A DNA stretch of 64,000 nt from Symbiodinium natans (taxonomy: Eukaryota > Sar > Dinophyceae > Suessiales > Symbiodiniaceae): positions 965,017-1,029,016 of the forward strand of contig CAJNDS010000557.1 in NCBI GenBank assembly GCA_905221605.1, written 5' to 3'. Below, one piece after another: positions 55,063-64,000 of this stretch (position 1 is its first letter; the number at the start of each line of letters is the position of its first letter). The translations under genes and the position numbers were made by a program. The notes below the pieces were generated by a model. It was not told where the DNA came from and searched no databases. It worked only from the letters and a program-made list of their open reading frames with translations.

Positions 55063-55730
55063 CATGTGTGGGTTCAGGGTTTAGGGTTTAGAGGGTTTAG
55101 GGTTTAGGGTTTAGGGTTTAGGGCAAACGGGGATAGTGGGGCTGAGAATGAAGGGCTTTGGACTCTTTTTTGCGGCACGTGGGATTTGTGGGTTTCGGGT
55201 TTGTCCAGGCTTTTTGCAAGCAGTGAGGATGCGGATGGAGACCGGGATCATTCTGCAGATGCATCTTTGCAGGTGAACATGTCCAAGATGACACCTATGC
55301 GTGCACACACAGGTATGTGAATCAGATTGTCTGTTCTCTGTAGGCTGGTTCCTCTTGGGGGTCCTCTATACCTGAAAACGGGCCCCTAGAATCATAGTGT
55401 CCCAGGCCCTCAACCCTACAATCTAGACACGATACCCCATGAGGGGGCGAACAACAAGCTTCAACCCGAAGCCCTCAGACTGGCTCGAAGACCCTGAACC
55501 CCTGAACCCTAAAACCCCCTAAACTCCAAGAAGCCCTAAGACCCCGGAATCTTAGAATCCCGAAAAAGCCCTAAAACTTCTGGAATCTTTGAATCCCCCA
55601 AAGCCCTAGGACCCTAGAACCTTAGCACCCCGGAATCCCGAAACCTGCCCCTACTTGTTGGGGTTTTAGGGTTGAGGGTTTAGGGTTTAGGGTTTAGGGC
55701 CACTTAAGCGCCCCCTTGTTTTGGATGCAG

Positions 55731-55808
55731 GTTCTCCTTCCTCGCCGTGGGGACCAACCCTGGGCCTTGCATTGAGGGCGGCTGCGCCCACGAGGTTGGT
55801 GGCGTCAA
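55731..55808 (+). CDS. Putative exon of unknown gene, cysteine-containing
   Basis: It reads FSFLAVGTNPGPCIEGGCAH and then EVGGVNETP. The acceptor is TGCAG/G. A GC donor leaves one base, fitting the two-base start at 56698. Confidence 0.5.
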
Positions 55809-56697
55809 CGAGACGCCCGGCGCGGGTGCTTTCTGCTGTTGAGGGCTGAATGGGGACATGTTGGAAAACAAACGGAATGTAGACAAAGTATCTGACAAAA
55901 AAAAAGGGAGAGAGAGTTGTGAAAGTTTGCAGCAGTAAGAGACCTTTAAGAAAAGGGTTCCTTTAAGGTTCAGGTTTTGCGGTTTAGGAGAGAGGCAGCA
56001 GGCAGATGGATCCCTTCATGAGAACTGCCCAGGATGCGGCTGCAGTTTGAGAATCACCTGATTCAGCAAGGCTGCCCGTCAACCCATGTAGTTTTTGGGG
56101 AGGCGGTGAGACTTGGAGGCTACTTGCAGACGGGTGTGTGTCTGCCTTGATGAATGCTGCTATGGAACGAGAGAAACGTGGAGTAAACGCTGCAGCCGGA
56201 ACCAGGGGCTTGTTTCGGGGGGCCCCTCGTTCTGCTTGCGTCTTAGTCGGTTCCTGAGACGTGGTTCCCGTTGCGTGTCACGCTGGTGCCTGATACACCC
56301 GTCACCCTAGAAACACGCAAACCAAGCTGAGTATTTCCTGCCTGTGGTGATTGTGCGGTCCACAACATTGGGCAGAAGTGAGGCTTCTTCTCTAGCGACT
56401 CTAGCGAAGAGGCAGACCTGACTCCCACCCTCGCCACCTCCAAACCCGACGCCCGAAGCATGTGCACCTGGCCCCTAACCCGAGAAGCTTTAGCGTGCTG
56501 ACCTAAAGTACAGGCCTGCATCTTGCCGCCCTCAACTGTGAAGTCCCCGCGCCCACAAATTACCATTTCCCTAAGAACCCCTCTAAAAGAATAATTCTCT
56601 TCTTTCTTAGGGCAATCCGGGGATCATCATTCTTCGTGTTCTTTGGGCTCTTAAGAGCAAATCATAGAAAAGTGCCCCTTGGCACTTCCCGCTCCAG
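55809..56697. other. Spacer or intron
   Basis: No exon is seen inside. Confidence 0.4.
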
Positions 56698-56770
56698 GCT
56701 ACGCTTCGAACCCATGCGTCGAGAGCGCGGCCGACTTCCCTCTGGGCAAGGGCACGGCGACGTACACCCA
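56698..56770 (+). CDS. Putative exon of unknown gene
   Basis: It reads YASNPCVESAADFPLGKGTA and then TYTQ. The acceptor is TCCAG/G. It continues 55731-55808 in phase. CCCTAAA repeats follow. Confidence 0.5.
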
Positions 56771-57258
56771 GAGGCTTAGCCCTAAACCCTAAACCCCTAA
56801 ACCCTAAACCCTAAACCCCTAAACCTCAAACCCTACATCCCAGAGGGTGTTTAAGGGTGTTCAGGGGGGGGGGTATGTAGCCCAAGGTTCCCTAAAGGAC
56901 CCTGGTAAAGAGGCTGCAGGGCGGCGCCAGCGGCAGCGAGGACCTTTTTTTTGGGGGGGGATTCTTTGGTTTTTGTTCGGCCTTTTTTGGGAGGATATGA
57001 CATGACATGACTAAGAACCCTATAAAATCAACCCTACAACTATAGTAGACGCTATAACTTTATAAACCGAGAACCTTTATTGGGGTGCCGTTATTTGCCT
57101 TCTTCTCTAACTGAACACTCCCCATGAACCTTCAAGTATGAGGGCCCAAGGGCCTGAGCCCCGCAATTTCACTGTAGGCTTCAAGATTCACACGTTGGGT
57201 TTTGGGGGCTTCTCAGCTTCAAAGGAGGGGTTTAGGGTTTTGCCTTTTGCCTGGGAAG

Positions 57259-57330
57259 GAAGACCGCGTGACGTGCCAGACGGCCGTGACCCAGTTCTTG
57301 GACAGCGACCTCACCCTGAGGAAGTGGAAG
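57259..57330 (+). CDS. Putative exon of unknown gene
   Basis: It reads EDRVTCQTAVTQFLDSDLTL and then RKWK. The acceptor is GAAG/G and the donor GC. TTTAGGG repeats follow at 57366-57390. The cysteines and the style suggest it belongs with 55731 and 56698, possibly a secreted or luminal protein, but no family is recognised. Confidence 0.5.
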
Positions 57331-58124
57331 GCAGAGTCCGGCTGCTCTCAGCTCCCCGGCCCAAGGTTTAGGGTTTAGGGTTTAGGGTTGCTGCAACCGT
57401 GCTATTGAGACTACAGGCGTTGATCGGCAACTCCTGTAAGGGGAGCCCTTCCTTGACGAACCGGGATAGCAGGAGTAGTAGCGACGGAGAGGCCTAAGGC
57501 CGCACACGCACACAACGGTGTGTCGTTCAAGATGCTGCATGTCAACCCTAGGCCCCACACCCCCAAAGAAAAACTCCCCGCCGCCAAGAGCACCTAAGCC
57601 CTACACCCAGTGAGTTGTTTTAGTGTTTAGGGTTTTGGCTTCGGGTTTGAGAGTTGCATAATCCTCTCAGGCTGGCAGCCGCAGTACCCAGCTGGGGGTT
57701 GCTGACCTCGTTTGGCCGAATTCGAGCCGAGGGCCCGAGCAGCTGGTGCCTGGGGCTTTCTGGGGCGGGGGGGGGGTTGGTGGTGGCTTCGTGGGGGGTT
57801 TACTGGAGGTATTCGTGGGGGATTAGTTGGGGTTGATGCAGAGCAGATGCGCGCGTGTACATTCATGTATATATGTACTTACTTATATACATACAAGCTT
57901 TCCCGCGCATGGATTCATACATTCATGCATGCAGACGCAGACATCTTGTCTTTGAGCAGGTAGAGGTTGGCATTGGGGTTTTGGGGGTGGCTGGACAAAC
58001 AGTCGTTTTGCTTTTGAGAGCCGGCCGGTGTTCGCGGGCACCCCGGGGCCCTGAACCATGTTACCACTTTGGGCAGAGGGTTCCGGTAAGCCAGTCTTGG
58101 TTTTCAAAGGTTTAGGGTTTCGGG
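57331..58124. other. Spacer or intron
   Basis: It has TA and TACA microsatellite sequence at 57865-57893. No exon is supported. Confidence 0.4.
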
Positions 58125-58385
58125 TAACCCCTAAACCCCTGAACCCCTAAAACCCCACCCCTAAACCCCTAAACCCCTAACCCTAAACCCCTAAACCCCT
58201 AAACCCCTAAACCCTAACCCCTAAACCCCTAAAACCCTAAACCCCTAAACCCCTAAACCCCTAAAACCCTAAACCCCTAAACCCCTAAACCCCTAAACCC
58301 CTAAACCCCTAAACCCCTAAACCCCTAAACCCCTAAACCCCTAAACCCCTAAACCCCTAAAAAAAAAACCCTAAACCCTAAACCG
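58125..58385. repeat. Homogeneous CCCCTAAA array
   Basis: About 30 octamer units with one extra C relative to the telomere-type heptamer, with scattered CCCTAA units. It ends with a poly-A interruption and an inverted CCCTAAACCGTTTAGGG junction at 58374-58400. Confidence 0.9.
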
Positions 58386-58870
58386 TTTAGGGTTTAGGGT
58401 GTCGGAGTTTCGGGTTATTTGTAGACTTAGTGTGTCAGGCCCTTAGGTTTGTAGCATGTTAAGAGCAGCTTCCGAGGTGCTCATCGGGCGGGCCGTTTCG
58501 TGGCGGCCAGGTGGGGCTCTTGCCACGACCTGGTCGGTTCCCCTTTTTTCCATGGGGTTTAGGGTTTAAGGTTTGGGGTTTAGGGTTTAGGGTTTGGGTT
58601 AAAAAGGGCTTAGGGTTTAGGGGAGCACCTGCAAAAGAGCCCTGGTAACACTCCCATGTTGGGTTGGGTGCAGGGACATGGAGAGAGCTTTATGTGGCGA
58701 ACATGGGTCCAGGTGCGACGGAGAAGTCGGTCCGTGTCGGTTGAGCCCGGGAAAGTGGGCTGGGTTTCAGGGTCCCCGGACTCCTTGAAAGCCGTCTTCT
58801 TTATTCTTCTTCCAAGGGTTTAGGGTTTAGGGTTTCGGGTTTAGGGTTTACAGTAGGGTTTAGGGTACAG

Positions 58871-58962
58871 GTGAACTGCGGTGCCGTGCTCACGCAGACG
58901 TTGATGGACAGCATCCTCGACCAGCTCGGGGTCAGCGACGCGCTCTGCCTGCACGGATCGGG
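58871..58962 (+). CDS. Putative exon of unknown gene
   Basis: It reads VNCGAVLTQTLMDSILDQLG and then VSDALCLHGS. The acceptor is TACAG/G. It is flanked by G-rich repeats on both sides. Confidence 0.5.
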
Positions 58963-59169
58963 GCCAAGGGGGGTCTAAAGTCCGACAAAGCTCGATCTAA
59001 GCCCCTCGCCCCGGAATCCCAAAGGGTTTTTAGGGTTTCGGGTTTAGGGTTTCGGGTTTCGGGTTTAGGGTTTCGGGTTTAGGGTTTAGGGTTTCGGGTT
59101 TAGGGAACCCTTAGCCCCTAAGCCATGAGCCCCAAACCTATCACTATGGGCCCTCAAAAGCGCTCCCAG

Positions 59170-59245
59170 GCCAAGTTCCAGATTCGAGGGGACGTCGGCT
59201 GGGAAGCCGCGCTGTACGCGCTGCGTGGTCTGGAGCTCCTCGGGC
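59170..59245 (+). CDS. Putative exon of unknown gene
   Basis: It reads AKFQIRGDVGWEAALYALRG and then LELLG. The acceptor is CCCAG/G and the donor is a textbook GTGAGT. G-rich repeats follow. Confidence 0.5.
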
Positions 59246-59606
59246 GTGAGTTTCAGAGGTGCACTGGGGTTTAGGGTTTAGGGTTTAGGGCTTAGGGTTT
59301 AGGGTTTAGGGTTTAGCGTTAAGGGTTTAGGGCATAGGGTTTAGGGTTTAGGGTTTGGGGGTTCGCTTGTTTTGGAACTGCACAGCCCTGGTTGTAATTT
59401 CCTTCGGGAGAGTTTGTTGCGAGAGAAGCTGTGCCTTAGATCTACAGACTCAGGAAGCTCTACTTTGAACCGCCAGGGTTGTACGCTGGGCTTTGGGGAT
59501 CCTTCGGGACAAGCCTTTGTGTTCCCAAAAGCGTGAGCACATGTTCACTGACTAAACGTGTTCACCAAATTGGTGATCTTGCAGCCGGCTCTGTGCCCCA
59601 AGCCCT

Positions 59607-59714
59607 ACTTGGAGGTTCGGGGGTTACAAGTAGGGCGATAAGTACCCTAGACAGGTTTATAACCACAGATACCCTACCTAGATCCCTACTTACAGGGGCC
59701 CATGAACCTCCAAG
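59607..59714. mobile_element. MITE family A, complete copy
   Basis: ACTTGGAGGTTCGGGGGTTAC on the left pairs with the complement of GCCCATGAACCTCCAAG on the right. It is 108 bp long. Confidence 0.8.
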
Positions 59715-60476
59715 AGGCTCTCTTTAGTCACCCCAAGCCTTCAGCTGGAGCCTTCAGCCTTTCAGCCACAACGCTCGCCTTCGCTGCGCTCCTATGTGTC
59801 GGTGGCGGGGTGGAGCAGGAGATCATCTGATGACCTCCAACCTAAACGCCGCAAGCCTGTCAAGCCTGTTCCCCTCTATCCCTGAAGCAAAGCGCATCCC
59901 GAAATGCAGTGATCTAAGGTCCGGTGTGTGCTTCAAGACGTAGCCCGCTCTCGCCAGGGCACCCTCCAAAGGAACAAGTGCCGTACGGTGACCATCAGTG
60001 CATCGGAGAAAAAGCTGCAAAGCGCTTGCCAGAGCTTAAAGAAACCCTAGACAATGTGCAGAAGGGGTCGATGCCTGTCGTCTGAGCCGCACCACGCCTC
60101 CTCTTCACCACTACTATACATTTGATGTCATGTGCGTTTTTTGGACCCATCTGCCATTGTTGTCGCTGCTGTTGCCGTGGTGGTCCTTGTTGCGGCGAGG
60201 AAGGCCGTTCTCAGCTGAAAGTTCTGCAGGGCGCCTGCTAAGCCGTCGCCAAGTTTTGTCCCCAATCAGACAATTATGCCTACAGTCTTCCCATATTTTG
60301 GTAGCTTAACCCAAGGTCCTTAACAGAAACAGGGGTATTGGGTTCCCGAAGCCCTAAAACCCTACAAACCCCTACAAACCCCAAATAGCCCCCTAAACCT
60401 TGTCTGCCTGGCGGGTGGCAAAAAACCCTAAACCTTAAACCCTAAACTTTAAATCCCTACAAACCCTAAATAGCCC
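59715..60476. other. Spacer or intron
   Basis: No exon is seen inside. Confidence 0.4.
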
Positions 60477-60566
60477 TTAAACCCTAAACCCTAAGCCCTA
60501 AACCCTAAACCCTAAACCCTAAACCCTAAACCCTAAACCCTAAAAAAGGCCCGCGGCTTTTGGCAG

Positions 60567-60635
60567 GCCTGGGGCTTCCTCTTGGAGGGCCTCCAGACGC
60601 GGCTGCGCCACGGCGCCCGGGGGCCAGCGCTGGAG
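60567..60635 (+). CDS. Putative exon of unknown gene
   Basis: It reads AWGFLLEGLQTRLRHGARGP and then ALE. The acceptor is GGCAG/G and the donor GT. CCCTAAA repeats lie just before (60477-60545) and TTTAGGG repeats just after (60662-60700). Confidence 0.55.
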
Positions 60636-61628
60636 GTGCCTGCCCCAGAAGAGGGTTTGCTTTTTAGGGTTTAGGGTTTAGGGTTTAGGGTTTAGGCGTG
60701 ATGTGACTTCTGAGAAGTTGCATGTTTTCCGGCAGCCTCCAAAGTCCGTTGCTCAAAAGGGGTTTAGGTATAGGGTTTACTACACTACTACGTTTGCCTA
60801 AGACAGAAAGTGTTCGAAGGCCTTTCCCAGCTGACTTCAGGAGTCTGGGTTCAAACAGGGTTTAAGGTCTAGGGGGTTTAGGGGGGTTTGGGTCTAGGGT
60901 TCCCTCTTTAGTAAAGTAGTTTAGGAGTTTAGGGTTTAGGGTTTCGGATGTGGCTTTGAAATTAAATGTGTGGTGGTCAGAGTGCCACTGTAAGTGCGGT
61001 GGTCGCGTATGGCTGTGATCCAGAGAGAGCATTGCAGTTGTTCAGGCCTGACATTCCCTGAGCGCCTGTGAGAGAGGGAGAGAGTTTAGGAGTTTCGGGT
61101 TGAGGGTTTAGAGTTTAGGGTTTTTGGTTCAGGGGATGTAAAGCACTTTTATTGTTTTTTCGGATTTTGGGGCGGTTTGAAGCCCGTTACGAAACGGTGT
61201 TCGGGCTTCGGGCCTTCAGGGGTTTAGGGGTCAGGGATTTAGGGTTCCAGGGTCAAACCTTAAACCCTAAACTTTAAACCCTACAAACCCTAAATAGCCC
61301 TTAAACCCTAAACCCTAAACCTAAACCCTAAGCCCCAAACCCTAAACCCTAAACCCTAAACCCTAAACCCTCAGGGTTTGGGGACTTCAGGGTTTTGGGG
61401 TGTGGGGGTTGAGGTTCCAGGGCATGGCGTTGGGCTTTCTAGCGCTTGGAAAAGTTTACGCCAAGCAGCAGAAGCCCGAAATCCTACACAGCTTTAAACC
61501 CTAAACCCGAAACACTAAACCTGAAACCCTACACCCTAAACCCTAAACCCTAAACCCGAAAGCCTGCGCGTGCGCGAGTGTGAGAGTCGATTCCCTAAAC
61601 CCTAAACATTTGAACCCTAAGCTGCAAG
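60636..61628. other. Telomere-like repeats and spacer
   Basis: Short C-rich and G-rich runs alternate (60662-60700, 61258-61370 and 61495-61560). No exon is supported. Confidence 0.5.
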
Positions 61629-61661
61629 GCTGTGCGGCGCGACCTCGGGAGTTTGGACGAG
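61629..61661 (+). CDS. Putative small exon
   Basis: It reads AVRRDLGSLDE. The acceptor is CAAG/G and the donor GC. Its short length keeps confidence low. Confidence 0.3.
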
Positions 61662-61962
61662 GCTCTCCCCCCTTCTCCTTGGTAGGATTCTCGTAAAAAG
61701 GGACCTTATTCAGAGGGTCTATATCCCCAAGGGTCCCCTAATCCTATTCCCCCCCTTCTTTTTTCAGGTTTAGGGTTTCAGGGGCAAACGGGGTCTTGGG
61801 GGCAAAAGTTGTCAGCTTGAGTTGATTCCAGTGCCGGTTCTGAAGAAAGGCTCGAGATCTCGAGCCTTCTGTGACGGCATCGCGGCCCCTATGCTGGTCT
61901 TCAAGAAAACGTGACCCCCATCTCTTACTCATTCTCTTCGGAATGTTGGGGAATCACCCTAT

Positions 61963-62066
61963 GTGGGTAGTCCTCTACATTCGGGTCCTTTTTGGGTCCA
62001 ACATCTTCGACGGCACCCGTAAAAGAAGGACACCAATTAAGGGACCCTAATCTAGAGAACTACCCA
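61963..62066. mobile_element. MITE family D copy
   Basis: TGGGTAGTCCTCTACATTCGG on the left pairs with the complement of CCCTAATCTAGAGAACTACCCA (about 20 bases) on the right. TA repeats follow at 62067-62090. Confidence 0.75.
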
Positions 62067-62090
62067 TATATATATATATATATATATATG

Positions 62091-63070
62091 AGGCAGGAAC
62101 CTTTATGTATGATTTGACCTCTTTCTTTGTTTTCATACTAGCCTATACTACTGCTACGATTAACAGAGTTATCGAATAGGGCCATCACGCTCCTCTGAAG
62201 ACTGCTTCAAAACCCCAACACTAAACCCTAACCCTAAACCCTAAGCCCGAAAAACAAGAAATATAATAAAACAAGAGCCTACCTACCTCCCTAGAGGCGA
62301 AACAGAGAGACTACACCGTGTGTTTCTTTCGCACTGAACCCCAAAGACCTACCCCTAAGCTCTAGGGGAGAGGACGCCGTGGGAACCTATTCTTGGGATA
62401 GGTTGTCTTTTAAAAAGATTATGAAACATTCGGACACGGTATCACGAGAATACTGTGAGCAGATACTTCATTTTTTGAATTCATGCCCGTGCATGCGAGT
62501 TCATGCCCTTCATGCCCCGTGCACGCGAACGCCCCGCAAAACGGAATAACAACGATATACCCTCCAACTAACCTATTGTTGGGACAGGTGCTCGAACGAA
62601 AATTACTGTGAAACATTCTTGTTGTTAAATACACGGTGAATCTGAAAGGTCTGGGGTTCATGGTTGAACAATAAACCCTATAAGGCTTCAAGGTGTGGGG
62701 ACTACAAACCTGAAACCCTATAGGGACCCGCCCCTTGTGGAGCATTTAGGGTTTCACGTGTAGGGTTTACGGTGAAGTGTCTAGGGTTTTCTTTTCAAGC
62801 TCATCTATGCGACTCGAACGATTTCTGATGGGAGAGCGGGCGTGCAGCTTCGCACAATGGCACACTGTGGGTCGAAATGCAACGGCAGCAAAGAGGCCGC
62901 AAGCAAAAGGCAAGGCAACACGTTTCGGACAGGCAGGAGCAGTGTCAGAGACCAAATGGTTGGGTTGCAGGCCAGCCACTTGAATAGCCCAGCCAAAATG
63001 ACTTAGTAGAGGGGCCCCGACTAAAGCAGGTAGACCATTAACTTTCAGCCTTTCGCAAAATCGCCACGTT
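62091..63070. other. Unannotated stretch
   Basis: A few CCCTAAA units lie at 62220-62250. No reading frame is convincing. Confidence 0.35.
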
Positions 63071-64000
63071 CGTTGCAAGAAGGGACCTCCTCCCCTGCAG
63101 CGGCTGAGTTCCCTTATACCATCTCTTTTGTTTTCTTTCTGTCCCTTGTTCCTATGTCTCCAATTTTGTCGATTGTAGGTATTCAAGGGAAGTGCTAAGC
63201 TACTAAAGAGGACAAATAAGGTTTCCCTGTCCCCTTTGGCTGTCCTGAATTAATCTTGTCTTTTCTCAGTCTGCACTCTGCGAGAGAGGAATGGACAGTA
63301 GAAGGGAAACAACAACGCATGGGCAAGAATGCTTCTCTCTCTTTTCTTATTGGGATGACTGGGCACATAAGACTGAGAAGAGACTCCCCTCCTGTCTGAA
63401 TCTCTGCTTTGGCTCTTATCTTGCAGAGGAGAAGAACTTTTATATAAGAAGAGGAACCAGGAACAGACACCAGAGAGAAAGTGCAAGGAGCTGACAAGAG
63501 TGCTTCTCTCTTCTCTTTTTGACAAAAACCGAGGGAAAGAGCGTGAAAACAAGAAGCTTTGTTTTGTCCGTTGCAGAAAGGGGGTTGATTTCCCGTGTTC
63601 GCTCCCGTTTGCCTTCTTTCTCTCCTGCGCTCCTATGTCTTCTGTTCCTTTTTTTGAGGAGATTCAAAGGGATAGATAAACGAAAAAACCCCTGCGCTGT
63701 CCTTGATCTTGTCTTTTCTCAGTCAGCGAGAGAGGAAGACACAGTAGGAGGGAAGCTGGACAAGAGTGCTCCTCTCTCTCTTTTCTTATTGAGAAGACTG
63801 GGTACATAAGACTGGGAAGAGACTCCCCCTCCTCTCCGATTCTCCGCTCTGGCTGTTTTCTTGCAGGGGAGAAGAACTTTTATACAAGAAGAAGGGGCCA
63901 GGAACAGACAAGAGAAAGAAAAGTGCATGGAACTGACAAGAGTGCTAAGAGAAAGGGAAGAAAGCTTTGTTTTGTCCGTTGCAGAAGGAGGCTCCCTCTT
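63071..64000. repeat. Tandem repeat, about 0.4-0.5 kb unit, reaching the window end
   Basis: The junction sequence CGTTGCA followed by an AAG-rich stretch recurs at 63071, 63569 and 63977, giving units of 498 and 408 bp. Shared blocks include CTTGTCTTTTCTCAGTC, TCTCTTTTCTTATTG, AAGAGACTCCCC and GGAGAAGAACTTTTATA. The units are purine/pyrimidine-asymmetric and about 80% alike by eye. Confidence 0.85.

Overview
The window looks like nuclear DNA of a dinoflagellate, most likely a Symbiodiniaceae-type genome. Four observations point there. TTTAGGG/CCCTAAA telomere-type repeats are scattered through tens of kilobases. Exons are tiny (24-122 nt) and separated by introns whose donors are mostly GC or GA rather than GT, with acceptors nearly always AG followed by G. 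Every gene I can support from 8.7 kb onward is on the + strand. Decayed retroelement pieces in the first 5 kb match, from memory, a protein family that is abundant in dinoflagellate genomes. All exon models were made by eye, from protein similarity plus splice-site and reading-phase agreement; none has transcript support.

Layout. About 1-5.0 kb is GC-rich, has no telomere-like repeats, and holds four degenerate retroelement fragments on both strands. About 5.0-8.7 kb has no recognisable gene. From 8.7 to 12.4 kb there are isolated coding-like exons of unknown function. From 14.58 to 16.27 kb lies the C-terminal half of a Pumilio/PUF RNA-binding protein gene. From 18.66 to 19.92 kb lies an intronless BTB/T1 (KCTD-like) gene. 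From 20.8 to 24.1 kb there are more unassigned exons. From 25.25 to 28.33 kb lies a gene with a von Willebrand A (VWA) domain and a complete MIDAS metal site. From 29.67 to 33.57 kb lies an unidentified, charged, partly coiled-coil gene. From about 39.5 to 50.1 kb lies a MoxR/RavA-family AAA+ ATPase gene whose fifteen best exons join into one uninterrupted 273-codon frame. From 51.1 to 61.7 kb there is a series of unassigned exons. From 63.07 kb to the window end lies a tandem repeat of roughly 0.4-0.5 kb units.

The non-coding DNA is full of small inverted-repeat elements of the MITE type, in at least six families, several with both ends intact. One copy (20201-20300) is flanked by a perfect 8-bp direct repeat. 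The telomere-like arrays are not random: C-rich CCCTAAA runs tend to sit just before splice acceptors and G-rich TTTAGGG runs just after donors, so many introns begin and end with complementary sequence.

How the genes may work together. MoxR-type AAA+ ATPases commonly act with a VWA-domain partner (for example RavA with ViaA in Enterobacteria). Finding a VWA gene and a RavA-like gene on the same strand about 13 kb apart therefore suggests a possible functional pair, although other exons lie between them. The PUF and BTB genes show no obvious link to this pair.
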